Of a stretch of 64,000 nucleotides of DNA, positions 48,252 through 58,305 are shown piece after piece (the stretch's first letter is position 1; every line of letters begins with the position of its first letter). The notes beneath the pieces are model-generated. The model was not told the DNA's origin, ran no database searches, and was given only the letters and a program-made list of their open reading frames with translations. The DNA is from Fodinibacter luteus (GTDB lineage Bacteria; Actinomycetota; Actinomycetes; Actinomycetales; Dermatophilaceae): positions 1-64,000 of the forward strand of contig NZ_BAABGM010000015.1 of NCBI RefSeq assembly GCF_039541575.1. The letters are read 5' to 3'. Made by a program: the position numbers and the translations under genes.

Positions 48252-49540
48252 AGCCGGAGGTCCGAGTCAGCCTTGGGCAGGACGTACTTGAGGTCGTAGA
48301 GCACGTGCGCACCGGGGGCACCGAAGGCGCGGACGCGCTCCGCCCCGAGCTCGACGAACTCCCGGTGGCCCACCGCGAGCACGACCCCGGCGTACACCCC
48401 CGTCTCGGGCTGCTCGAGGAGGTCGACGCCGTACTCCTCGCGGGCCTCCTGCGGGTCGGCCCACGGGTCGAGGACGTCGACGTCGATGTCGTAGTCGGCG
48501 AGCTCGGTGAGGATGTCGACGACCCGGGAGTTGCGCAGGTCGGGGGTGTTCTCCTTGAAGGTCAGGCCGAGGACGAGGACGCGGGCCCCCTGGACCTGGA
48601 TGCCCTGCTTCGTCATCCGCTTGACGAGCTGGGAGGCGACGTAGGCGCCCATGCCGTCGTTGAGCCGGCGCCCGGCGAGGATGACCTCGGGGTGGTAGCC
48701 AACGGCCTGGGCCTTGTGGGTGAGGTAGTACGGGTCGACGCCGATGCAGTGCCCCCCGACGAGGCCCGGGCGGAAGCCGAGGAAGTTCCACTTCGAGCCT
48801 GCGGCCCGCAGGACGTCCTCCGTGTCGATGCCGAGCCGGTTGAACAGCATCGCGAGCTCGTTGATGAGGGCGATGTTGACGTCGCGCTGGGTGTTCTCGA
48901 TGACCTTGGCCGCCTCGGCCACCCTGATCGAGGGGGCGCGGTGCGTGCCCGCGGTGATGATGGTGCGGTACAGGGCGTCGACGAAGTCGGCCACGTCGGG
49001 GGTCGACCCCGAGGTCACCTTGACGATCGTCGGGAGGCGGTGCTCGCGGTCGCCGGGGTTGATGCGCTCTGGGCTGTAGCCGACGTGGAAGTCGCGGTTG
49101 AACTGCAGGCCCGACACGGCCTCGAGCAGCGGCACGCACCGCTCCTCGGTGGCGCCCGGGTAGACCGTGGACTCGTAGACCACGACGTCACCCGGGCTCA
49201 GCGAGCGCGCGATGGCCTCGGTGGCCGCCAGCACGGGCGTCAGGTCGGGCTGCTTGTGCTCGTCGATCGGCGTCGGCGTCGTGACGACATAGACGTTGGC
49301 TGCCACCAGGTCGGCCTCGTCGTCGGAGAACCGCAGGCGCGTGGCCGCCGCGAGTTCGGGGCCGCTCACCTCGAGGGTGTGGTCATGGCCGTCACGCAGC
49401 TCCTTGACGCGGCGGGCGTCGATGTCGTAGCCGACGACGTCGACCACCCTGCCGAACTCGACGGCCAGCGGCAGGCCGACGTAGCCGAGGCCGACGACCG
49501 CCAAGCGAACCCCGGAGGGGACGGTGGGAAGAGCAGTCAC
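48248..49540 (-). CDS. nucleotide-sugar 6-dehydrogenase (UDP-Glc/UDP-HexNAc type)
   Basis: The 430-residue enzyme has the NAD loop AVVGLGYVGLPLAVEFG, the catalytic Cys in GGHCIGVDPYYL, and the C-terminal LTFKENTPDLRNSRVVDI. It makes a uronic acid nucleotide sugar, most like the TviB/WbpO group that uses UDP-GlcNAc/GalNAc. The uronate could be amidated by the asparagine-synthase-like enzyme at 25259-27178. The GTG start overlaps the PglF-like stop, placing it in the middle of the bacillosamine-type cassette. Confidence 0.9.
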   Translation of the reverse strand: MTALPTVPSGVRLAVVGLGYVGLPLAVEFGRVVDVVGYDIDARRVKELRDGHDHTLEVSGPELAAATRLRFSDDEADLVAANVYVVTTPTPIDEHKQPDLTPVLAATEAIARSLSPGDVVVYESTVYPGATEERCVPLLEAVSGLQFNRDFHVGYSPERINPGDREHRLPTIVKVTSGSTPDVADFVDALYRTIITAGTHRAPSIRVAEAAKVIENTQRDVNIALINELAMLFNRLGIDTEDVLRAAGSKWNFLGFRPGLVGGHCIGVDPYYLTHKAQAVGYHPEVILAGRRLNDGMGAYVASQLVKRMTKQGIQVQGARVLVLGLTFKENTPDLRNSRVVDILTELADYDIDVDVLDPWADPQEAREEYGVDLLEQPETGVYAGVVLAVGHREFVELGAERVRAFGAPGAHVLYDLKYVLPKADSDLRL

Positions 49541-51372
49541 GCGACCGAGCCTACGGGAGCCGCCGACCCGCCCTGGAGCCCGCGGGCACGGGCATGGGGA
49601 CCGGAGTAGGTACGCAGCAGGTCGCGGAGCTCGTTGCGCTCCAGCGGGTCGGCCACGACCGCGGCCGGGTCGAGCGGGGGCACGGACACGTGGTTGATGA
49701 GCGGGTGCGCACTGGGCGACCCTTGCTCGGCACCGCTCACGAGCACCTCGTGCAGCTTCTCGCCGTCCCGCAGGCCGGTGAAGCGCACATCGAGCTCCTT
49801 GCCGGACTCGTCGATGAGCCGCCGGGCGACGTCGACGATGCGCACCGGCTCGCCCATGTCGAGGACAAGGACGTCCCCCGGCTCGCCGATGGCGCCGGCC
49901 TGGAGGACGAGCTCGCAGGCCTCGGGGATGGTCATGAAATAGCGGGTGACGTCGGGGTGGGTGACGGTGACCGGGCCTCCGCGCTCGATCTGGGCGCGGA
50001 AGGTGTCGAGCACCGAGCCGCGCGAGCCCAGGACGTTGCCGAAGCGCACCGACAGGTAGGGCAGCCCGGACTCCCGGGCGTACCACGCCGTGAGGCGCTC
50101 GGCGAGCCGCTTCGTGTGGCCGAGCACGCTCGTCGGGTCGGCGGCCTTGTCCGTGGAGATGTTGACGAAGTGCTCGACCCCGCTCTCGCGGGCGAGGCGC
50201 AGGACGTTGAACGACCCCAGCACGTTGGTCTTCCAGCCCTCCTCGGGGTGTCGCTCGAGCATCGGCAGGTGCTTGAGGGCCGCGGCGTGGAAGACGACGT
50301 CGGGGTGGTGACGCTCGAAGACGCGGCGCAGCGCGTCGGCATCCCGGATGTCACAGAGGACAAGGTCGTCGGTGTCGAGAAGCCCAGAGCCATAGAGACG
50401 CAGCTGAACCGCGTGAAGGGCGGACTCGTCGCGGTCGAGGAGCAGCAGCTTGGCCGGGCCGAGGGCGTGGACCTGGACGGCCAGCTCGGAGCCGATGGAC
50501 CCGCCCGCACCGGTCACGAGGACGACTCGGTCGGTGACGTAGTGGGCGATGGCGGACAGGTCGGTCTCGACCACGCGGCGGCCCAGGAGGTCGGCGACGT
50601 TGAACTCGCGCAGCTGCTCGAGCTGGACCTGCCCCGAGATCATCTCCCGCACCGGGGGGACGACGATGAGGCTCAGCCCGGCGACCGAGCACCGGTCGGA
50701 CAGGTCCTGGAGCAGCTGCGGGCTCGCCTGGGTGACGGCCAGGATGACGACCTGCGCGTCGGTCTCCCGCGCGATCTCGACCACGTCGGCGCCCCGGCCC
50801 CTGACCCGTTGTCCTCGCACCCGCAGGTACCGCTTGCCCGGGTCGTCGTCGACGAACCCGACGATCTTGTACGGCGGCGTCTCGGCCATCGCCAGAAGAC
50901 GGGCCACCTGGTGGCCGGCATCACCGGCGCCATAGACGATGGCGGGGACCGCCCCGTCGCTCTGGTGCTGCTTCTCACCCACGGCGGTGCGGAACACCCA
51001 CCGACCTGCCGCCATGACGAGGAACGCCAGGGTCGGCACGACGATGGCGGCACCCCGCGACCAGACTGGTTGGGTCAGGACGAGGACGGCCCCGGCGAGC
51101 ACGCTCACCCCGGCGACGATGCCGCCGAGGAGCGTCACCTCGTCGAAGCTGCCGAGCCGGCTGCGGCCGAGGTAGAGGTGGAAGACGAACCCAGCCACCA
51201 CCTGAAGCACGATGGCGACGGCCGTGTACGCGAGCACCCCCTGCCAAACGCGCTCAGAGACAACGAGGTCGAACCGGAGGAGGAAGTAGGCGAGCGCGGC
51301 AAGGACCCACGACAGGGCATCCCAACCAACAACAGCCGATCGCCGGACGACCACTGACGACCTACTCGACAC
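49537..51372 (-). CDS. pglF: PglF/CapD-like membrane 4,6-dehydratase
   Basis: About 611 residues. Four N-terminal membrane helices (LSWVLAALAYFLLRF to VVPTLAFLVMAAGRWVF) precede a first Rossmann domain (VPAIVYGAGDAGHQVARLL) and a dehydratase domain with VLVTGAGGSIGSELAVQ, FHAAALKHLPMLE and ISTDKAADPTSVLGHTKR, where Leu replaces the usual Tyr as in FlaA1/PglF. It makes the UDP-4-keto-6-deoxy sugar that PglE then aminates. GTG 51372 has AGGGAG upstream; the longer frame upstream is rejected. Confidence 0.9.
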   Translation of the reverse strand: MSSRSSVVVRRSAVVGWDALSWVLAALAYFLLRFDLVVSERVWQGVLAYTAVAIVLQVVAGFVFHLYLGRSRLGSFDEVTLLGGIVAGVSVLAGAVLVLTQPVWSRGAAIVVPTLAFLVMAAGRWVFRTAVGEKQHQSDGAVPAIVYGAGDAGHQVARLLAMAETPPYKIVGFVDDDPGKRYLRVRGQRVRGRGADVVEIARETDAQVVILAVTQASPQLLQDLSDRCSVAGLSLIVVPPVREMISGQVQLEQLREFNVADLLGRRVVETDLSAIAHYVTDRVVLVTGAGGSIGSELAVQVHALGPAKLLLLDRDESALHAVQLRLYGSGLLDTDDLVLCDIRDADALRRVFERHHPDVVFHAAALKHLPMLERHPEEGWKTNVLGSFNVLRLARESGVEHFVNISTDKAADPTSVLGHTKRLAERLTAWYARESGLPYLSVRFGNVLGSRGSVLDTFRAQIERGGPVTVTHPDVTRYFMTIPEACELVLQAGAIGEPGDVLVLDMGEPVRIVDVARRLIDESGKELDVRFTGLRDGEKLHEVLVSGAEQGSPSAHPLINHVSVPPLDPAAVVADPLERNELRDLLRTYSGPHARARGLQGGSAAPVGSVA

Positions 51373-51547
51373 GTCCCAACTCCCTGCTGTTGGCCCCTGC
51401 AACCTCCCACAGGGTACGCCAGTTCCGGGGCGGTTCAGACCAAACGGTGAAACGGAGACGCCCTTGTCCAAACACCGTTTGCCGTGGTCAGGGGCTTGGA
51501 AGCACACCGCCGCCCGTCGCGCGCGGGGGCAGGCCGGCATCCGGCCC

Positions 51548-51584
51548 TTGACAACCTACAACCACTTGGTTGTAGGTTGGCGAC
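51548..51584 (+). promoter_or_regulatory. promoter with perfect 13-bp operator for the ArsR-type gene
   Basis: CAACCTACAACCA (51552-51564) and its complement (51567-51579) are perfect inverted repeats with 2 bp between. A -35 TTGACA (51548-51553) overlaps the left arm and a -10 TAGGTT (51573-51578) lies in the right arm. The gene begins 6 nt after the operator without a ribosome site, so the transcript is probably leaderless. Binding would block RNA polymerase directly, the usual autoregulation of ArsR genes. Confidence 0.75.
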
Positions 51585-51914
51585 GTGATCGAGGACAGCG
51601 AGGGCCGGGCGGACGCCCTGTTCCACGCACTCTCCGACCGCACCCGGCGCGACATCCTGCGCCGCGTGCTCGCCGGGGAGCACTCGGTGACGACCCTGGC
51701 GGCGAAGTACGACATGAGCTTCGCCGCCGTCCAGAAACACGTCGCCGTGCTCGAGAGGGCTGGCCTGTTGACCAAGCGACGCAACGGGCGCGAGCAGCTG
51801 GCGAGCGGCGACGTGGAGGCGGTCCGCTCCGTGGCCACGATGCTCGACGAGCTCGAGGCGGTATGGCGCGGCCGGGTCGCTCGCATCGACGCACTACTCA
51901 CCCAGGGAGACTGA
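51585..51914 (+). CDS. ArsR-family transcriptional regulator
   Basis: The 109-residue winged-helix repressor begins ADALFHALSDRTRRDILRRVLAGEHSVTTLAAKYDMSFAAVQKHVAVLERAGLLTKRRNG. It lacks metal-binding Cys in the helix, so it is likely of the metal-independent type paired with START-domain proteins. It starts at GTG 51585. The AHSA1 gene follows after 1 nt, and both should be controlled from the operator at 51552-51579. Confidence 0.88.
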   Translation: MIEDSEGRADALFHALSDRTRRDILRRVLAGEHSVTTLAAKYDMSFAAVQKHVAVLERAGLLTKRRNGREQLASGDVEAVRSVATMLDELEAVWRGRVARIDALLTQGD

Positions 51915-51915
51915 C

Positions 51916-52419
51916 ATGCCCGTCACCGGCATCAGCAAGGACATCGAGAACCGCACCATCGTCATCACCGCGCAGTTCGCGGCCCCGCCCGAGCGGGTCT
52001 GGGCCCTGTACGCCGACCCACGCCAGCTCGAGCGGGTGTGGGGGCCTCCGCAGTACCCGGCGACGTTCGTCGACCACGAGCTGCGCGCGGGCAGCCGCAC
52101 GACCTACTACATGACCTCCCCCGAGGGCGAGAAGTTCGCCGGGTACTGGGACATCACCGGCGTGGAGCCCACGACGCGGTTCACCTTCCTCGACGGCTTC
52201 GCGCACGAGGACCTCACCCCGAACCCCGACATGCCCGTGTCCGAGAACACCTACACCTTCGAGGCCGCCGAGGGCGGCACCCGCGTGGTCTACCACAGCG
52301 TCTACGCCACCGCCGAGGGACTCCAGACCGTCCTCGCCATGGGCGTCGAGGAGGGCGCGACCACCGCGATCAACCAGATCGACGGCTTCCTCGCGGCCCA
52401 CCCGGTGGCGTCGGCGTAG
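51916..52419 (+). CDS. SRPBCC/AHSA1-domain protein
   Basis: The 167-residue protein has the AHSA1 pattern: ITAQFAAPPERVWALYADPRQLERVWGPPQYPATFVDHELRAGSRTTYYMTSPEG. This is followed by GYWDITGVEPTTRFTFLDGF and a C-terminal helix. These START-like folds bind small hydrophobic ligands. They often form a two-gene unit with an ArsR repressor, as here. No ligand can be predicted. Confidence 0.85.
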   Translation: MPVTGISKDIENRTIVITAQFAAPPERVWALYADPRQLERVWGPPQYPATFVDHELRAGSRTTYYMTSPEGEKFAGYWDITGVEPTTRFTFLDGFAHEDLTPNPDMPVSENTYTFEAAEGGTRVVYHSVYATAEGLQTVLAMGVEEGATTAINQIDGFLAAHPVASA

Positions 52420-52424
52420 CCACA

Positions 52425-52456
52425 CCGGTGCCCAGCCCGCGCACGAGCGGCTGGGC
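52425..52456. terminator. bidirectional hairpin between AHSA1 and VOC genes
   Basis: GCCCAGCC(C)GC pairs with GCGGCTGGGC with one bulged C; outer bases extend the stem partly. It lies between convergent stops at 52419 and 52467. Confidence 0.6.
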
Positions 52457-52466
52457 GGTGCGGGGC

Positions 52467-52910
52467 TCAGACGCAGAACTCGTTGCCCTCGGGGTCACGC
52501 ATGACGACCCAGTGGACCCCGAGGTCGGCGTGCTCCTCGACCCTCGTGGCGCCCAGCCCCTCGAGCCGGGCCACTTCTTCGGCGACCCGCGCCCGCTGCT
52601 CCTCGAGCGGGACCGACGGCCCGCCGCCGGCGAGCAGGTCGAGGTGCACCCGGTTCTTGACCGTCTTGGGTTCGGGCACGCGCTGGAAGAAGATCCGCGG
52701 CTGGCCATCGGCCTCGATCGCCGAGGCGTCGTTCCACCGCTGCGGCGGCACGCCGTTCGCGGCGAGGAACGCGGGCCAGTCCGCGAAGTCACCCGGCGGC
52801 CCTGGCACGGCGTACCCGCGGCCTGCGAGGGCCTGCGCCCAGAAGGCGCTCAGGGCGCCGGGGTCGGCGGCGTCGATGACGACCTGGATGGGATCGGCGG
52901 AACGGTCCAT
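52467..52910 (-). CDS. VOC (glyoxalase-like) domain protein
   Basis: The 147-residue protein follows the VOC fold of actinobacterial glyoxalase-like proteins: IQVVIDAADPGALSAFWAQALAGRGY, PKTVKNRVHLDLLAGG and LGVHWVVMRDPEGNEFCV. ATG 52910 is taken as the start. The function is unassigned; it may be metal-dependent dioxygenase-like or ligand-binding. Confidence 0.8.
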   Translation of the reverse strand: MDRSADPIQVVIDAADPGALSAFWAQALAGRGYAVPGPPGDFADWPAFLAANGVPPQRWNDASAIEADGQPRIFFQRVPEPKTVKNRVHLDLLAGGGPSVPLEEQRARVAEEVARLEGLGATRVEEHADLGVHWVVMRDPEGNEFCV

Positions 52911-53083
52911 CCCCACAGTGTCGCGGCCGGCACCGACAGCGGGACGGCCAGGCGCACGGCATCCGGAGAGCCGGCCGCACGGCACCCTGGATGGTCATTT
53001 CGGTGCATTGACCGGGCCACCCCGGCCTCCCTACCGTGGAGTGCCGACCGGACGACGGTCGCCCGGTCCGCGCTGGAGACACC

Positions 53084-53464
53084 ATGCTCGGCGACCACGA
53101 CCCCATTGCCACGCTCGCGGTGAAGGACCTGGACAAGGCCCGGGAGTTCTACGAGGGGGTGCTCGGCTTCACCCCGAGACGCGAGGTCGCCGAGGGCGTG
53201 CTGTATGCCGCGGGATCGCGCGAGTTCCTCGTGTACCCCTCGTCGTTCGCGGGCACGAACCGGGCGACGGCGCTGTCGTTCCAGGTGCCGGGCGACCAGT
53301 TCGACGCCGAGGTGCAGGCGCTGCGCGACAACGGCATCGACTTCCAGACCTTCGAGGCCGAGGAGCTCGACTGGGTCGACGGGGTGGCGTCGTTCGGCGA
53401 GTTCCGCAGCGCATGGTTCGAGGACCCGGACGGCAACATCCTCAACGTCGAGACCGGGGTGTAG
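53084..53464 (+). CDS. VOC (glyoxalase/bleomycin-resistance) domain protein
   Basis: The 126-residue protein shows IATLAVKDLDKAREFYEGVLGFTP, a mid-strand EFLVYPS, and RSAWFEDPDGNILNVE with the second metal Glu, typical of a single VOC domain. ATG 53084 follows CTGGAGACACC. It is divergent from the other VOC gene but only distantly related to it. Confidence 0.82.
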   Translation: MLGDHDPIATLAVKDLDKAREFYEGVLGFTPRREVAEGVLYAAGSREFLVYPSSFAGTNRATALSFQVPGDQFDAEVQALRDNGIDFQTFEAEELDWVDGVASFGEFRSAWFEDPDGNILNVETGV

Positions 53465-53520
53465 CCACCGGTGGCGTAGCTACCGGCGGAGCACAAAGGC
53501 GACGGCCGCCCGGAAGGACG

Positions 53521-53781
53521 TCACCCCACCTGCTCGAGGGGGCGGGTCACGACCGTGCGACGGGCCGTGCCCGGCACCGCCAGCCCGCGCACGAGGACCT
53601 CGACGAGGTGCGGCACCTCTGCCGCGGCGACCTGCACCGTGGCGACGCACGTCGGCCCCCGCCAGATCGAGAGGACGACGAGCCCGTGCTCGGGGTGCCA
53701 GGAGACCCGAAGGGCGCGGTCGCCGCCACGGGAGTCGACGACGACCTCACCGCGGGTCGGCAGTGCGGACCGCTCAGGCAT
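53521..53781 (-). CDS. hypothetical protein of 86 residues
   Basis: The product is rich in Val and Arg (GEVVVDSRGGDRALRVSWHPEHGLVVLSIWRGPTCVATVQV...), with a pattern of short beta strands followed by VPHLVEVLVRGL. I recognise no family. ATG 53781 overlaps the SOUL-gene stop by 8 nt, so it is likely translated with it. Confidence 0.55.
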   Translation of the reverse strand: MPERSALPTRGEVVVDSRGGDRALRVSWHPEHGLVVLSIWRGPTCVATVQVAAAEVPHLVEVLVRGLAVPGTARRTVVTRPLEQVG

Positions 53782-54388
53782 CCTCCATCATGACCGGACC
53801 GGCATCCGACGCGCCAGACCCCAGGGTGACGTCCCGCACGACCTCGTTGCGGCGCAGGAACCACGGCTTGAAGGGCGGGTCGAACCGGGCGAACCGGGGC
53901 GAGCCGACGGGGACGAACCCCGCCTCGGTCACGGCTGCGAGCAGCTCGGCGAGGTGGCGCTCGTACGACGAGCGCGTCCAGCGGCCCGAGTAGGCCACCG
54001 CCGCCGCGAGCCGCTCGGGCACGGCCATGATCCGCACGTCCGGGTTCGTCGGCACGGGTGCCGTGTCGATGGTCATCGACGCCGGCAGCACGAACGCGAC
54101 GAGGTAGCTGCCGTCCGCCGCCTCGGTCTGCACGACCGGGGCGGTCATGGCCACCTTCTCGGACACCGCCGAGACGGCCGCCTCCTGCACGACCGGCGCC
54201 GTCATCGCGACCGAGCGCTGTGCCTCGTTGCGCCCCGTGATGTAGCCGAAGAGCGCGCCGAACGCCCGGTTGCCCACGCCTTCGAACGAGCCGTCGAGCT
54301 CGACCTCGGCGACGACGTGCGGCGGGTAGCGCCGCAGCTCGAAGGCGTCGTGCTCCTCGAGCACCTCGTACGGCTGCTGCTCGGTCAC
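53774..54388 (-). CDS. SOUL-family heme-binding protein
   Basis: The 204-residue protein matches the SOUL/HEBP family: YEVLEEHDAFELRRYPPHVVAEVEL at the start, NRAFGALFGYITGRNEAQRSVAMTAPVV and SEKVAMTAPVV in the middle, and a C-terminal RRNEVVRDV. The two VAMTAPV segments are the family hallmark. It has no signal, so it is cytoplasmic. Its role in bacteria is largely unknown, and it may bind heme or tetrapyrroles. The start is GTG 54388. Confidence 0.88.
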   Translation of the reverse strand: MTEQQPYEVLEEHDAFELRRYPPHVVAEVELDGSFEGVGNRAFGALFGYITGRNEAQRSVAMTAPVVQEAAVSAVSEKVAMTAPVVQTEAADGSYLVAFVLPASMTIDTAPVPTNPDVRIMAVPERLAAAVAYSGRWTRSSYERHLAELLAAVTEAGFVPVGSPRFARFDPPFKPWFLRRNEVVRDVTLGSGASDAGPVMMEDA

Positions 54389-54476
54389 GTGCTCGACGTT
54401 ACGCCGCTCCCCCGGCGGCGGGCTCGCCGGGCTGTCGGTGGACAGCCCTGACCGCCCTGGTCACATACTTGGGACC

Positions 54477-54758
54477 ATGACGACGATCTCGCTTGCCGCG
54501 GCGAAGGCTCACCTCTCGGACGTCGTGAGTCGGGTCAGCAAGCAGCATGAGCGGGTCACTGTCACGGTGCACGGACAACCGTCGGCCGTCCTGCTCTCCC
54601 CTCACGACCTCGCAACGCTCGAGGAGACCATCGCGGTCCTCGGCGACCGGGACCTCATGCGCCAGCTGGCCGAGGCCGAAGGTGACCTGGCGTCCGATCG
54701 GGTCGAGACCCGGAAGGAGCTGGAGGCAGCGATGCGCTCACGCCGAGACTCTGCGTGA
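54477..54758 (+). CDS. Phd/YefM-family antitoxin
   Basis: The 93-residue product begins TTISLAAAKAHLSDVVSRVSKQHERVTVTVHGQPSAVLLSPHDLATLEET, the classic Phd/YefM N-terminal DNA-binding domain. The C-terminus is charged (EGDLASDRVETRKELEAAMRSRR), as needed to wrap a toxin. A -10-like CATACT (54464-54469) lies 8 nt before ATG 54477, so the mRNA may be leaderless. The partner toxin is only a relic. Confidence 0.85.
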   Translation: MTTISLAAAKAHLSDVVSRVSKQHERVTVTVHGQPSAVLLSPHDLATLEETIAVLGDRDLMRQLAEAEGDLASDRVETRKELEAAMRSRRDSA

Positions 54759-54850
54759 GTGGAGAGGCCTACTAGCTGCGTCCTATGCCGAATTGACGAG
54801 GGTGCGCGGACGGTGACGGTTCTGGCGATTGCCATCCGTGATACCCCTCC
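54755..54850 (+). pseudogene. relic of a RelE-type toxin
   Basis: Directly after the antitoxin stop the reading frame from 54759 encodes CVLCRIDEGARTVTVLAIAIRDT. This matches the C-terminal strands of RelE/ParE toxins (consensus YRVLYRID..RTVTVL.I.HR.D). The N-terminal two thirds of the toxin are gone. The short spacing to the antitoxin is what an intact antitoxin-toxin operon would show, so a deletion has removed most of the toxin. Confidence 0.65.
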
Positions 54851-54880
54851 TGACCTGGAGGGCGCCGAAGACCCGGGCCG

Positions 54881-56278
<1,398 letters not shown>

Positions 56279-56310
56279 GCGGCCACCTTATCGGGGGACG
56301 CCCGGCGCGC

Positions 56311-58305
56311 TCAGCGCAGGCCGCGAAGGGTCTCGTGCACCGCACCTGCCACCGACGCAGCGGTCGTCGAGCCCGGGCCGCCCTGCGCGACGACGGCCGT
56401 CACGACCCATCGCGGGGCGTTCGCCGGCGCGTACGACGCGAACCACGACGTGTCCCGCTTGCCGGCCACCTCCCCCGTGCCGGTCTTCCCCGCGACCGGC
56501 CAGGCCGGCATCCGGTCGAACCGGCCGCGCACGCTGCCGTCTTCCACCGCGGTGCGCAGCGCGTCGCGCAGGTAGGCGCCGACGTCCTCGGGCACCGGCG
56601 CGCGCCGCCGGGGGCCGGCGGGCACGGCATCCTCGCCGCCGCCGACCGGGTCGACGAGCGCCGACCCGACGCGGGGCGTGACGACGGTGCCGCCGTTCGC
56701 GAGCGCCGCATACATGACCGCGACCTGCAGCGGGGTGGCGGTGACATCACCCTGGCCGATCGAGAGGTTGGCGGCGTCGCCGGCGCGCACGCGGAACCCG
56801 TCCTCGCAGTTCTCCCTCGCGACCTGGCGAAGGTAGGCCGCGTGCGCGGGGTCCGCGACGTCCGGGTAGCCGGTGCGGCCCCGACGGCAGCTCTCGTCCT
56901 TCGTCGCCTCCCACCGGTTCTGCTTCCACGCCCGGTCGGGCACGCTGCCGGGCGCCTCGCCGGGCAGGTCGACGCCGGTCGGCGTCCCGAGACCGAGCCC
57001 GCGGGCGACGGCCGCGAACGGGTCGGGGGCGTCGACGGATGCCGTCGTGCCGCCCTGGTCCCGCCACGCGTCGTGGGCGACGGCGTAGAAGACGGTGTCG
57101 CAGGACACCCGGATGGCCTCGGCGAAGCTGATCTGGCCGCGGCCCGAGGTCTCGTGGTTGCGGAAGACCCGGTCGCCGATGCGGTAGCTCGCGGGGCAGC
57201 CGTAGCGGCCGCGGAGCGGGTTGCCGGCGCGCACGGCCGCCGCGACCGACGCGGGCTTGAGCGTGCTCGCCGGCGCGAGGCCCACCCCGACGGCCCGCGA
57301 CAGCAGCGGCGTGCCGGCCTTCGGGTCGGTGAGCCGGGCGTAGTCGGAGGACGAGATGCCGCCGGTCCAGATGTTCGGGTCGTATGCCGGTGCGCTGGCG
57401 AGCGCTGCCACCGCCCCGGTGCGCGGGTCGAGCACGACGACGGCGCCCGAGTCGGCCGGCCAGCCGCGGGTGCGGGCCGCCGCCATCTCGGTGGCGAGGG
57501 CGCGCTCGGCGCTCGCCTGGACCCGTGCGTCGATCGACGTCACGAGGTCGCGGCCGGGCACCGGCTCGGTGCGCGAGACGACGCGGGTGACGAGCCCGCG
57601 GGCGTCGACCGCGACGACGGTGCGGCCGGGCGTTCCACGCAGCACCGAGTCGTACTGCTGCTCGAGCCCGGCCCGGCCGACGAGGTCCTCGGGGGTGAGG
57701 GTGTCGTCGCGCTCGATCTCGTCGGTGCGCACCTGGCCGAGGTAGCCCACGAGCTGCGCCGCGCTCGTGCCGAGCGGTCGCGGGTAGGTGCGCACGGGAC
57801 GCGCCGCGACGGCCACCCCCGGGAAGCGGCCCGGCTGCTCGACGAGGGAGAGCGCCCTCGTCGGATCGACGTCCTCGGCCAGGGGCACCGGCACCTGCGG
57901 CGAGCCGGCCCAGCAGGCGGGAGCGGGCGGGGCCCCGTCCTCGCCGCACAGCCACGTGCGGCCGAGGAGGCGTTGCGGGTCGACCCCGAGCACCGACGCG
58001 ACGTCGCGCACGACGGCCTCGGCCCGGGCCCGGTCGGCGAGCAGCACCCGACGCTCGATGGTGACGACGGTGCTGGCCCGGTTGTCGGCGAGCGGCAGCC
58101 CGCGGCTGTCGAGGATCCGGCCGCGCAGGGCCGGGAGGACGATCGTGCGGGTGTCGAGAGCGGAGGCGCCACCCACGAAGTCCTCGTGGCCCACGAGCTG
58201 CACCTGCCCGAGCCGCCCGACGAGGGCTGCGAAGCCGAGCACGACGAGGAGCACGACAGCGAGGAACCGCCCCTGGTGAGCGGATGCCGGGCGGTCGCGC
58301 CTCAC
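56311..58305 (-). CDS. mrdA: penicillin-binding protein 2 (transpeptidase)
   Basis: The 664-residue protein has one N-terminal membrane helix (RFLAVVLLVVLGFAALVGRLGQV), a dimerisation domain (GRILDSRGLPLADNRAS) and a transpeptidase domain with ASTLKP (S-x-x-K), SCDT in place of the usual S-x-N, and KTGTGE. It cross-links peptidoglycan in the elongation machinery with MreBCD. GTG 58305 overlaps the mreD stop (GTGA). The rodA gene that usually follows is not here; lpd comes next. Confidence 0.92.
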   Translation of the reverse strand: MRRDRPASAHQGRFLAVVLLVVLGFAALVGRLGQVQLVGHEDFVGGASALDTRTIVLPALRGRILDSRGLPLADNRASTVVTIERRVLLADRARAEAVVRDVASVLGVDPQRLLGRTWLCGEDGAPPAPACWAGSPQVPVPLAEDVDPTRALSLVEQPGRFPGVAVAARPVRTYPRPLGTSAAQLVGYLGQVRTDEIERDDTLTPEDLVGRAGLEQQYDSVLRGTPGRTVVAVDARGLVTRVVSRTEPVPGRDLVTSIDARVQASAERALATEMAAARTRGWPADSGAVVVLDPRTGAVAALASAPAYDPNIWTGGISSSDYARLTDPKAGTPLLSRAVGVGLAPASTLKPASVAAAVRAGNPLRGRYGCPASYRIGDRVFRNHETSGRGQISFAEAIRVSCDTVFYAVAHDAWRDQGGTTASVDAPDPFAAVARGLGLGTPTGVDLPGEAPGSVPDRAWKQNRWEATKDESCRRGRTGYPDVADPAHAAYLRQVARENCEDGFRVRAGDAANLSIGQGDVTATPLQVAVMYAALANGGTVVTPRVGSALVDPVGGGEDAVPAGPRRRAPVPEDVGAYLRDALRTAVEDGSVRGRFDRMPAWPVAGKTGTGEVAGKRDTSWFASYAPANAPRWVVTAVVAQGGPGSTTAASVAGAVHETLRGLR

